Part shown: piece after piece, positions 19,754 through 30,200 of the stretch
How positions within the stretch are numbered: the first letter of the stretch is position 1
How the letters are laid out: every line of letters begins with the position of its first letter
From: Ruminiclostridium herbifermentans
GTDB lineage: Bacteria > Bacillota > Clostridia > Acetivibrionales > DSM-1351
Length of the DNA stretch: 64,000 bases
NCBI RefSeq assembly: GCF_005473905.2
Contig: NZ_CP061336.1
Coordinates: forward strand, 2,782,501-2,846,500
Direction of reading: 5' to 3'
Made by a program: the position numbers and the translations under genes
The notes under the pieces: generated by a model
Told to the model about the DNA's origin: nothing
The model's input: only the letters and a program-made list of their open reading frames with translations
Database searches by the model: none

Positions 19754-20917
19754 CTAATCGCAAATTCCACTAACCACCATATCTGCTCCAACATCCGCAA
19801 TTGGTATTACTGCCGTACCGTTGCTGTCTAAGGCAATAATTGTCTTATCACCGTTTCCAATTGTTATTGAAATATTTTTAGGAATCTTATAGCCTTTGTC
19901 TGGCGTAACTTTAAAATGCACTTCACCTTCAAAAACACTATGAGTCAGCTTACCATTTGAAATAGAGGCTTTAATACTGTATGGAAGAGTGTTATTCTGC
20001 ATAACGGACGCAATTACAGTATAAATTACTTCATGCCCTTTTGCAGTAGGATGGGGATCAAAGGTTTTTCCAGTATCGGCATTTACAAGTATAGTTCCCT
20101 TCCTAGCTTTGGCAAAAGCCGAATACACATCAGCCACTAGATAATTTTTCCCATTTTCAGAGTCACTTATTATCTTTGCGTTTATTGTTTCTATGGCTTC
20201 ATTACAAAAGCTGGCAAATTGAATATCATATGGATTATAGATTGTGTTTACTACAATTTGAGCACCAGGATTTAACTCCTTTATTTCTCTTATTATACTA
20301 GCAAAGTTTCCTTCCTCATTATTTGCTTTATCCCCAGTAAATGTTCTGGTAGCTTTTATTACGTTATTTTTTAAGGTTTCCTTTGCACTTTTATTGAAAA
20401 TAAGGTCCATTGTTACCTTGAGAATATCCTGCTTATTGGCATTAAAAAGATTCTTGTCTTTTCCAAGCTTGTCATTTAAGACCTCTGCCAACGCCATAAA
20501 CACATCATTTCCACCTATAGAAATTGTTATAACGCCGGCTTTCTCTATTTGGGCTATTATCTCCTTCTCATCTGCTGTTGAAGGCTTAGTTATTGCTTTT
20601 AATAGCCTTGTGGAATCTATTCCATCTACCCCTAAATTCACTGCTTCTTTCCCTATTTTTTTACTTAATTTGGTAACAAAACTCTTTTCACTAGTTTTAT
20701 TCTTTACATCGTTACTATTGTAGTTCTCCAAACCATATCCCGTTGTAATAGAATCTCCTAACGCAACATACTTAGTACTTTGATTCATAATACTCATTGG
20801 GATATATGTAGTGATAACCTCTTCTACTAAATTGCTAGGAGCATAGGCAGGTAAGGACGCTCCAAATAACGATGCAGCACTAAGTACGATTGAAAGCATT
20901 TCTTTCAATTTCTTCAT
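19754..20917 (-). CDS. Secreted SGNH/GDSL hydrolase
   Basis: A 387-residue protein with a signal peptide (MKKLKEMLSIVLSAASLFGA, probable cleavage after AYA near residue 26). The SGNH catalytic blocks are visible: GDSITTGYG (nucleophile Ser), SIGGNDVF (Gly/Asn), and DPHPTAKGH (Asp and His). These are esterases or lipases acting outside the cell, on lipids, esters or acetylated polysaccharides. After the catalytic domain, about 80 residues form a beta-rich tail (VTPDKGYKIPKNISITIGNG). The substrate cannot be told. A GGAGCTG site precedes the ATG. Confidence 0.85.
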   Translation of the reverse strand: MKKLKEMLSIVLSAASLFGASLPAYAPSNLVEEVITTYIPMSIMNQSTKYVALGDSITTGYGLENYNSNDVKNKTSEKSFVTKLSKKIGKEAVNLGVDGIDSTRLLKAITKPSTADEKEIIAQIEKAGVITISIGGNDVFMALAEVLNDKLGKDKNLFNANKQDILKVTMDLIFNKSAKETLKNNVIKATRTFTGDKANNEEGNFASIIREIKELNPGAQIVVNTIYNPYDIQFASFCNEAIETINAKIISDSENGKNYLVADVYSAFAKARKGTILVNADTGKTFDPHPTAKGHEVIYTVIASVMQNNTLPYSIKASISNGKLTHSVFEGEVHFKVTPDKGYKIPKNISITIGNGDKTIIALDSNGTAVIPIADVGADMVVSGICD

Positions 20918-21193
20918 ATAATCAGCTCCAAATTTTTCAAAATATATACTGAGTATTTATACCTATAATTCATTATATATTTTTCAATTTGGTTATTCAA
21001 ATTAAGAAAATGTAACAGAGGGCTGTGGCGGGTGTTATCTGGGCAGTAATATTTGGTAATCAAGTGACATTCGCATATGGTATACTCTCAAACTATATAT
21101 ACATTCTTTAATGGTAAATTTTCCAACAGTAGATTTATCCAAAAGTGAGTAATTTAAATAATCTGTTTTATTGAGTATTTCCATATAAAGTCA
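20918..21193. other. Trailer side of the main CRISPR array; no clear gene
   Basis: The stretch from the GDSL gene to the first degenerate repeat shows no complete gene. A short open run at about 21012-21105 (ending AYGILSNYIYIL) has no start and could be the tail of a decayed membrane-protein gene; I would not annotate it as one. Confidence 0.4.
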
Positions 21194-22085
21194 AATTTAA
21201 TTCCTTATAGGTATTCTCTAAACTTTGGATGTCAAAGGACTTGAAGAAATAGCAAAAGAGTTTCAATTCCTTATAGGTATTCTCTAAACCAAAAATATAG
21301 ACATAGAAATAGATAAAAAACTAATGAGTTTCAATTCCTTATAGGTATTCTCTAAACCAAAACAATGAACTTGAGGAAGGGAATCAAAAGAATTGTTTCA
21401 ATTCCTCATAGGTATTCTCTAAACCTCTTTCAATATCATTTCTACTCACGCTATTATACGTGTTTCAATTCCTCATAGGTATTCTCTAAACCAGAATAAT
21501 TGTTGCTGCAGCTAGCAATAGAATTTTCGGTTTCAATTCCTCATAGGTATTCTCTAAACCTGTTTGCAATTTTCTCTTTTTTCATTTCAAGGCTGTTTCA
21601 ATTCCTCATAGGTATTCTCTAAACTCACCAGAGCCTGTTGCTCTGTGAATGTTCCATACATGTTTCAATTCCTCATAGGTATTCTCTAAACAGAAAGAAG
21701 CCCTACTCAAATTGCAAGAATGGAGAAAAGTTTCAATTCCTCATAGGTATTCTCTAAACGTTCGGTAAGGGTAAACGTAGACGGATATATTGAAATGTTT
21801 CAATTCCTCATAGGTATTCTCTAAACCTCTTTCAATATCATTTCTACTCACGCTATTATACGTGTTTCAATTCCTCATAGGTATTCTCTAAACAACGAAA
21901 TCTACACCGTTTTCTATGATACTATGTCGTTTCAATTCCTCATAGGTATTCTCTAAACGATTTATTAGACAAAAGTCGTACTATGAGAGCCATATTGGTT
22001 TCAATTCCTCATAGGTATTCTCTAAACATATGAGAGAGCAAGAAAAGAAATCAGAAATACCACTGTTTCAATTCCTCATAGGTAT
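21194..22085 (-). CRISPR. Type I-B CRISPR array, leader-distal segment (14 repeats, 13 spacers)
   Basis: 30-nt repeats (plus-strand reading starts GTTTCAATTCC and ends ATTCTCTAAAC) with a period of about 67. The first repeat (21194-21223) is degenerate, as expected for the leader-distal end. Repeats 1-3 carry CCTTATAGG; repeats 4-14 carry CCTCATAGG. The last (22065-22085) is cut by the IS21 element. The spacer at 21425-21461 is repeated exactly at 21827-21863, and that at 21492-21529 recurs, one base longer, at 24779-24817. Transcription is expected leftwards on minus from the leader at 31591, so these oldest spacers now lie behind an insertion sequence. Confidence 0.97.
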
Positions 22086-22133
22086 AAACTGTCAAGGAAA
22101 AATGTATAAAAAGTATTAAATAATTATGTACAA

Positions 22134-22886
22134 CTATTCTCCTTGCTTCATATGATCCTTTAATCTGTATGACTTTCCAGATATAGATATTACATGTGCA
22201 TGGTGCAATACCCTGTCAAGTATTGCATTGGCTACAACTGCGTCATAGAATACACCATCCCATTCGTTGAAATTCATGTTTGTTGTAAGAATGGTACTTT
22301 TTCTCTCATATCTCATATCTATAAGCTGAAAAAACATATTAGAATCTTCTTTATCAATGGGTAAGTAGCCAAGTTCATCAATGATAAGTAGTCTGTAATG
22401 GCAGAAGTGTCTGAGTCTTACATCAAGTCTGTTTTCCAGTTTTGCTTTCTTTAGTTGCTGCAATAAATCATGACATTTGATAAAATATGTGCTAGTACGT
22501 TTCTTTGCTGCAGCTATTCCTATTGATGTTGCCAGATGAGTCTTTCCAACACCACTTGGACCAAGAAATACTATATTCTCATTTCTTTCAAGAAAACCAA
22601 GCGTGCAAAGTTCTTGTATTTCTTGCTGATTTACTGACGGCTGAAAATTGAAATCATAATCTTTCAATTCCTTTACAAAAGGAAATGCTGCTGCTTTAAT
22701 CATAGATCTAGATGCTTTGGCCTCCTTAAAATCAACTTCGTAATTACTAAGTCTCAGTAGTCCTTCTGTAAACGAAAGATTGTTGGATGTCACAAAATTA
22801 GATATTTCATCAAGATGAATTACCATTTGCCCAAGACCAAGAATTTCCATGTTCCGGCATAGCTGGTTGTATGTACTGTTATTCAT
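22134..22886 (-). CDS. istB: IS21 helper ATPase IstB
   Basis: A 250-residue DnaC-like AAA+ ATPase that assists the IstA transposase in choosing its target. Walker A is LGPSGVGKTHLA near residue 108, Walker B RLLIIDELGYLP near 168, followed by YERKSTILTTNMNFNEW with sensor 1. Its ATG overlaps the istA end by 8 bp, the coupled arrangement typical of IS21. It is complete. The last 109 codons also survive as a fragment at 45419-45748. Confidence 0.95.
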   Translation of the reverse strand: MNNSTYNQLCRNMEILGLGQMVIHLDEISNFVTSNNLSFTEGLLRLSNYEVDFKEAKASRSMIKAAAFPFVKELKDYDFNFQPSVNQQEIQELCTLGFLERNENIVFLGPSGVGKTHLATSIGIAAAKKRTSTYFIKCHDLLQQLKKAKLENRLDVRLRHFCHYRLLIIDELGYLPIDKEDSNMFFQLIDMRYERKSTILTTNMNFNEWDGVFYDAVVANAILDRVLHHAHVISISGKSYRLKDHMKQGE

Positions 22887-24171
22887 AACTATATACTTCT
22901 CCTATAACCTGTAAGTTTTCTTTTGCCCGCTCATTTATATTTTCTTCCTTAAATGCATGCGATTTTCTTGCTATAGCAGTATAGTGTTCTGTAAAATAAT
23001 TTAGTTTCTTTTTACTAAGGGTATGGATAGTTATTAATTCCATGTTATAATAAACATGTATGTAACCATCATACACTTGTAAAGTAAGAGTTTTTCCAAT
23101 GTATTCTGGTGGTACAGAATACTGGCATTCATTATGGTTGAACATGCTGGATGAATTTACTTTTACTTTATGTGGAGTTATTTGATAAGGCTTTCTTATG
23201 GTATCGGCTGGTAAGCTTCCTAAGAAAGCTTTTTCCTTGTTGAAATACATTAATGGAATACGACCTGTACCTTGATTTACCTGCATGTTTACTCTGTTAT
23301 TTATTCGTGTGACCAACTCATTAAGTTCCTTGTAATCAAGTTTTCCATTGTAGGCTCTTATCTCATCAAGTAGTTTCATTGGTGCTTCTACTTTGGCTTT
23401 TGTTCTTGGTCTTCCTGCAATACAAGGGTGCACCTTAAAACCATAATCATCCGCAAACTGCTTAAATTTTATATTTATTTTCCCTTCTGTATACTCTGTT
23501 CTTGGCTCATCCATAACTGTTTTCATATTATCGGTGACAATCTCACTTGGAACACCTCCAAACGTGTTAAACGCATCATCAAGGAATGAAAATAATATGT
23601 CCTGTGTTTTTGATAGAGATACCCTGTATACTCTAAAACGTGAGTATGACAGCAATAATACAAATATGTTTACTTCTATTATTTCACCTGTTGAAAGAGT
23701 AAATCGTATAGACTCTTTCCAGTCTAGTTGTGCTTGTTGACCCATTCCTGTTTCATAACGTATGGTTACGTTATTTGCGTTTGAAGGTCTGCTTTTTTTG
23801 AAATATGAGTCTAGTTCAGGATATTTTCTTAGATAGTAGCAGAAATTCACATAAGACCCTTCATAAGAATGATTGTCTACTAGGTATTGCCATAAAACTC
23901 TTCTGTAATAAAATATCTGCTGGCTGTTATCAGATAGAAGCTCTGCGATAATGTCATAGTAAGCAGTGATACAATTCACGCATTCTCTGGATTTGGCCTT
24001 ATGAAAGCCATTAATGTATTTATCAACTGTACGCCTATCGACATCAAGTTCCCTTGCGATCTGGCTTTTATTAACCTTCAATGTTGTGTCCTCCATAAAT
24101 GGTTTTAACTTATAAAGATCCTTGACAGTTTGAATATTTAAATCTGTTATGATACTACTTTTGATAATCAT
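22879..24171 (-). CDS. istA: IS21 transposase IstA
   Basis: A 430-residue DDE transposase. An N-terminal helix-turn-helix (VNKSQIARELDVDRRTVDKYI, about 33-54) binds the ends; the catalytic core shows QAQLDWKES (first Asp), IVTDNMKTV (second Asp) and KAKVEAPMK (Glu), giving a complete DDE set. The C-terminal part is of the IstA beta-barrel type. A GGAGGTACCC-like site precedes the ATG. The copy looks intact and may be mobile. Confidence 0.95.
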   Translation of the reverse strand: MIIKSSIITDLNIQTVKDLYKLKPFMEDTTLKVNKSQIARELDVDRRTVDKYINGFHKAKSRECVNCITAYYDIIAELLSDNSQQIFYYRRVLWQYLVDNHSYEGSYVNFCYYLRKYPELDSYFKKSRPSNANNVTIRYETGMGQQAQLDWKESIRFTLSTGEIIEVNIFVLLLSYSRFRVYRVSLSKTQDILFSFLDDAFNTFGGVPSEIVTDNMKTVMDEPRTEYTEGKINIKFKQFADDYGFKVHPCIAGRPRTKAKVEAPMKLLDEIRAYNGKLDYKELNELVTRINNRVNMQVNQGTGRIPLMYFNKEKAFLGSLPADTIRKPYQITPHKVKVNSSSMFNHNECQYSVPPEYIGKTLTLQVYDGYIHVYYNMELITIHTLSKKKLNYFTEHYTAIARKSHAFKEENINERAKENLQVIGEVYSYE

Positions 24172-24285
24172 TAGGGTACCTCCTTTTGTACCCTGTAATC
24201 ATACCATTTGTACATTTTTATTTAATATTATTTGTACATTATTAATTATAACTTTATAAATTAAATGAGGGTACAACAAAAGAAT

Positions 24286-27200
24286 GTTTCAATTCCTTAT
24301 AGGTATTCTCTAAACAATCTGCCAAAAGACGCAGAATATAGACAACAAAGTAGTTTCAATTCCTTATAGGTATTCTCTAAACGAATGACAAAGAAAGAAA
24401 AAATCATATTGGCAGTATTGTTTCAATTCCTTATAGGTATTCTCTAAACTAAAACAAGGTATGTAATGGAAAAATATGGATACATGTTTCAATTCCTTAT
24501 AGGTATTCTCTAAACTGAGGAATTTCGTTCTAGTTTAAGGATAAGTGAAATGTTTCAATTCCTTATAGGTATTCTCTAAACCAAGAAAAATTTACTGGTG
24601 GTCATGTTGAGATGGCGTTTCAATTCCTTATAGGTATTCTCTAAACTCATGTTGAGATGGCTAAGGGAACATCTATACAAAAGTTTCAATTCCTTATAGG
24701 TATTCTCTAAACTAAAAAATTCTTTACACAAAAAAATCCAATGCATAAGTTTCAATTCCTTATAGGTATTCTCTAAACACAGAATAATTGTTGCTGCAGC
24801 TAGCAATAGAATTTTCGGTTTCAATTCCTTATAGGTATTCTCTAAACACAACAAAGAAATATAATGACCTAAGAGATAAATTGTTGTTTCAATTCCTTAT
24901 AGGTATTCTCTAAACCTTCTTACTTTTTTAGTTCTCTGTCGTTGCAGTGTGAAGTTTCAATTCCTTATAGGTATTCTCTAAACCCAGCTCCTTTTGTATT
25001 TCTGAGGGTTCTGATGTTAGTTTCAATTCCTTATAGGTATTCTCTAAACACCAACGTATGTCATTGTACAACTAGCTAAATTATCGTTTCAATTCCTTAT
25101 AGGTATTCTCTAAACAGATACAGCAGAATTTGGAGAAGTAATAAAAATTCGGTTTCAATTCCTTATAGGTATTCTCTAAACGTTTTTGAATCTGATGAAT
25201 TAGGAATACTTATTGGAAGTTTCAATTCCTTATAGGTATTCTCTAAACAAAATGAAGACAATGAAATTGTTTGCACATCATGTGGGTTTCAATTCCTTAT
25301 AGGTATTCTCTAAACGCTATGGCAGGAAGTGAAACCTTTGAAAATTTTTGCAGGTTTCAATTCCTTATAGGTATTCTCTAAACTTATATATGCAGGTAAT
25401 GTTTTCTCAAAAGAAAGCAGTTTCAATTCCTTATAGGTATTCTCTAAACAATTGCCCTTTAAATCCATTTTAATTATTAGCATAGGTTTCAATTCCTTAT
25501 AGGTATTCTCTAAACCATGACAAGGATTTGGACAAAGATGGTAATTTAAAAAGTTTCAATTCCTTATAGGTATTCTCTAAACCTACTCCACAGAATTCAA
25601 CGGAGTTATAGGAAGTGAGTTTCAATTCCTTATAGGTATTCTCTAAACTTTGGCTTCTGCAAAGAAGACCGAGAAATTTATAGACGTTTCAATTCCTTAT
25701 AGGTATTCTCTAAACTTTTTAAGGTTGCTGTTATGGACTTATAAAGGTTTGTTTCAATTCCTTATAGGTATTCTCTAAACAACAGACCAATCAACATGGG
25801 GTTTTAACTTTTTCAAGTTTCAATTCCTTATAGGTATTCTCTAAACTACCTCTTTATTTACTTATATTATTTTATTATTTCGGTTTCAATTCCTTATAGG
25901 TATTCTCTAAACTTGGCTTCTGCAAAGAAGACCGAGAAATTTATAGACGTTTCAATTCCTTATAGGTATTCTCTAAACGGGGAATTATAGAAGACAGCAA
26001 ACACATAGATACAAGGTTTCAATTCCTTATAGGTATTCTCTAAACCAACAAGCCAGTGTTATAATTCGACTTAATTAGTGTTTCAATTCCTTATAGGTAT
26101 TCTCTAAACTTTTACAATCATTATAATTTAACCTTCTATTTTCATGTTTCAATTCCTTATAGGTATTCTCTAAACTATTATGCTAATCACCTACCTTTTA
26201 TTTTTATTTTGGTTTCAATTCCTTATAGGTATTCTCTAAACTGTACGGCATTAGGAATTTTACCTCCTATATTATGGTTTCAATTCCTTATAGGTATTCT
26301 CTAAACTTTGTCTTCTAGATAAGATAGGCTGTAATGTGCAGTTTCAATTCCTTATAGGTATTCTCTAAACTGTTTTGCGCTTTCCTCCACCCGTGTAACT
26401 CTCTCGGCGTTTCAATTCCTTATAGGTATTCTCTAAACCAATGTGAAAGCCGTCAAGGTAGACGGCGAAAAAATGTTTCAATTCCTTATAGGTATTCTCT
26501 AAACATGTTCAAATCCTGCTCAGCTTCTTCTATTTCTTCGTTTCAATTCCTTATAGGTATTCTCTAAACGCAATAGAAGGAATAAAAAAAGGTAGAAAAT
26601 ATTTTAGTTTCAATTCCTTATAGGTATTCTCTAAACTGCAGATTTAAATACAGCATTGGTTGAAGAACAACATTGTTTCAATTCCTTATAGGTATTCTCT
26701 AAACACATCCAAAGCCAGTATGTTCAATGACAGTAATTTCCGTTTCAATTCCTTATAGGTATTCTCTAAACCACGTTCTGGTGTATCTCTTCCAGTTCCT
26801 CAAACCGCGTTTCAATTCCTTATAGGTATTCTCTAAACGTACAATATTCATGTATACATAAAGAAGTTGTACGGGTTTCAATTCCTTATAGGTATTCTCT
26901 AAACTTTGGTTAGTCTAGGTTCTAGTATATCTAGTCTTGGTTTCAATTCCTTATAGGTATTCTCTAAACGAGTGTTATAGATGAACTATTTTATACATAC
27001 CCTTGTTTCAATTCCTTATAGGTATTCTCTAAACTTACCTATTTGGAGATTTTTAAAATTAACTGAATATGTTTCAATTCCTTATAGGTATTCTCTAAAC
27101 GAAACAGGTCAAAAATTTTTATGGGATTGGACAGATGTTTCAATTCCTTATAGGTATTCTCTAAACATCACTTGTATCTACAGCTTGAAATGGACTATTG

Positions 27201-30200
27201 GGGTTTCAATTCCTTATAGGTATTCTCTAAACAGTAGTTTAGATTATGGTGTTGATGTAATTGAATGTGTTTCAATTCCTTATAGGTATTCTCTAAACGT
27301 AACTCAAAAAGGCTCAGAAGAAGAATATATGTATTTGTTTCAATTCCTTATAGGTATTCTCTAAACTCCAATTGACTCCATACCTTGTTTAGAGAATACC
27401 TAGTTTCAATTCCTTATAGGTATTCTCTAAACCCCCGTCTGCATCTTCTTCTAGTTTTAGGTTATACAGGTTTCAATTCCTTATAGGTATTCTCTAAACG
27501 CGCAAGAGATTATAAAGGTATCGGAAATCAGTATAGTTTCAATTCCTTATAGGTATTCTCTAAACTTGAACTAAATGCTCCGGGTACATTTTCCCAGACC
27601 AGTTTCAATTCCTTATAGGTATTCTCTAAACTAAAAAAAGACTTTTTTAAACGCCATGACATACAGAGTTTCAATTCCTTATAGGTATTCTCTAAACAGT
27701 AGGTAATATATCTATATTATCTTCAAGTAAGTTTCAATTCCTTATAGGTATTCTCTAAACCAGATTTTGTATTTTCAAAGAGCTGAAAGGCTCTTTGTTT
27801 CAATTCCTTATAGGTATTCTCTAAACTTTAACCATGTAAATTTAGCCTTTATACCATCCCAGTTTCAATTCCTTATAGGTATTCTCTAAACTTCGAGTTT
27901 ATACCTATAGAATTTTCATAAAAATTAGTTTCAATTCCTTATAGGTATTCTCTAAACACCATCAACATCAATTTCAATTACTGCCGTAGGGTCGTTTCAA
28001 TTCCTTATAGGTATTCTCTAAACCAAATTGCACAGCTTTACAAAGAGTACTATGGACAAGTTTCAATTCCTTATAGGTATTCTCTAAACATGGATATTCT
28101 GCAACTGAAAATGTAATAGGTTATAGTTTCAATTCCTTATAGGTATTCTCTAAACATATTTCCACTGTCATATATAACAGTATTATCTTTGTTTCAATTC
28201 CTTATAGGTATTCTCTAAACTGGGCTTGCTAGAGGGTTTAACCTTCAAAATAAATTTGTTTCAATTCCTTATAGGTATTCTCTAAACTATAAATATATGT
28301 ATAGCATATTACAAAGAAAATTTGTTTCAATTCCTTATAGGTATTCTCTAAACTAAATCTATTACAGCAAACGTACTACATATAGGAATAGTTTCAATTC
28401 CTTATAGGTATTCTCTAAACAACACGTCCACCATTTTGTTTAGCATGTCCATACTCGTTTCAATTCCTTATAGGTATTCTCTAAACGCAAGCGTTATACT
28501 AAATGATAACTATACTATTTGTTTCAATTCCTTATAGGTATTCTCTAAACAATTTTTTATCATTAACAATTAAAGCTACATAAGCTGGTTTCAATTCCTT
28601 ATAGGTATTCTCTAAACGATTGAAAAAAACTTCCACCTATATATACAAAGTTAGTTTCAATTCCTTATAGGTATTCTCTAAACATTTATTAATAGTGTTT
28701 ATAATGCTATGAAAAAGGAGTTTCAATTCCTTATAGGTATTCTCTAAACCCGCATTCCATATAGAAAATAGAAAGCTTCAGATTTGTTTCAATTCCTTAT
28801 AGGTATTCTCTAAACTAGATTATATAGAAGAAATAGAGGTGTAGTAGATGTGTTTCAATTCCTTATAGGTATTCTCTAAACGTAGTGCAAAGGGGGTCTT
28901 GGACAGTTCGATAAATTAGTTTCAATTCCTTATAGGTATTCTCTAAACTAATGATTCTATTTATCCTACTGGTTTAATTCCAGGTTTCAATTCCTTATAG
29001 GTATTCTCTAAACTTTTCTGTTTCAAAAACGAAAATCGAACCAGTTTTTATGTTTCAATTCCTTATAGGTATTCTCTAAACTATACTAACTCTCTTCTGG
29101 TGGGGTTTCTTCTGCTTGTTTCAATTCCTTATAGGTATTCTCTAAACAATCAATTTTTAAGCCATCCTACAGACAAAAATTAGTTTCAATTCCTTATAGG
29201 TATTCTCTAAACTTTCGCCAAAAACGACGAGCAAAGACAAGTATTGATGTTTCAATTCCTTATAGGTATTCTCTAAACTTTAAAGAAAGTGCGCGCACCT
29301 TCAGACGTGGAGGGGTTTCAATTCCTTATAGGTATTCTCTAAACGCAAGAAATAATTTATTGTATTAAGCCATTCATTGTCGTTTCAATTCCTTATAGGT
29401 ATTCTCTAAACAGCCCTCCTGTGTAAGGTATATCTTGTGGAATTGAAAGTTTCAATTCCTTATAGGTATTCTCTAAACAAACTAAATGGAAGCAGGAAAA
29501 AAAATCCATAGTTATGTTTCAATTCCTTATAGGTATTCTCTAAACTATAATCTAAACACATTTAAACACGCTGAAACACAGTGTTTCAATTCCTTATAGG
29601 TATTCTCTAAACTCGCCTAAATTGTAGTTAACTTCAAAAATATTGTTGTTTCAATTCCTTATAGGTATTCTCTAAACTGACTACGTGAGATACAGGACCG
29701 TTATGAACGGTTGTTTCAATTCCTTATAGGTATTCTCTAAACCCAACCGGAGGTCGTGGGAAGTCACACAAATATTTGTTTCAATTCCTTATAGGTATTC
29801 TCTAAACATTCGGCGTTAAAGATAGCTTAATGCGGCAAATATGTTTCAATTCCTCATAGGTATTCTCTAAACAGCAGAATTTTTGGATTTAAATGGTGCA
29901 CATCATATGTTTCAATTCCTCATAGGTATTCTCTAAACAGCAGAATTTTTGGATTTAAATGGTGCACATCATATGTTTCAATTCCTCATAGGTATTCTCT
30001 AAACGGAAGAACTGGAGACCATATAAACGGATATTTAACGTTTCAATTCCTCATAGGTATTCTCTAAACATTGTGTATTTTCTGGCATGAGTCTAGAAAA
30101 ATTAAAGTTTCAATTCCTCATAGGTATTCTCTAAACGAAAAGTCATTATTTCAAGCGATATGAAAATATATGTGTTTCAATTCCTCATAGGTATTCTCTA

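Larger units (their letters stand above)
22083..24258 (-). mobile_element. IS21-family insertion sequence inside the CRISPR array
   Basis: About 2.18 kb carrying istA and istB. The two ends align when one is reversed: both start TATAAA, then share ATGTAYAAA, TATTAAATAA and ATGTACAA, the multiple internal terminal repeats of this family. The left side interrupts a CCTCATAGG-type repeat; the right side borders a 27-nt spacer remnant (24259-24285) and CCTTATAGG-type repeats. There is no target duplication and the missing half of the broken repeat is not on the other side, so the junctions are not those of one simple insertion. A 425-bp fragment of the same element is at 45375-45799. Confidence 0.9.

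Noticed and set aside
20918-21193. Possible leader for the left array segment
   Set aside because: The adjoining repeat is degenerate and the GAAAC end of the repeat points the other way, so this is the trailer side.
24576-24854. Open frame repeating the peptide LENTYKELK across the CRISPR array (also 25310-25492 and 30250-30444)
   Set aside because: It is a translation of the CRISPR repeat read through spacers that happen to lack stops; not a gene.
26981-27364. Open frame on plus repeating VSIPYRYSLN
   Set aside because: Translation of the CRISPR repeat in another frame; no ribosome-binding site.
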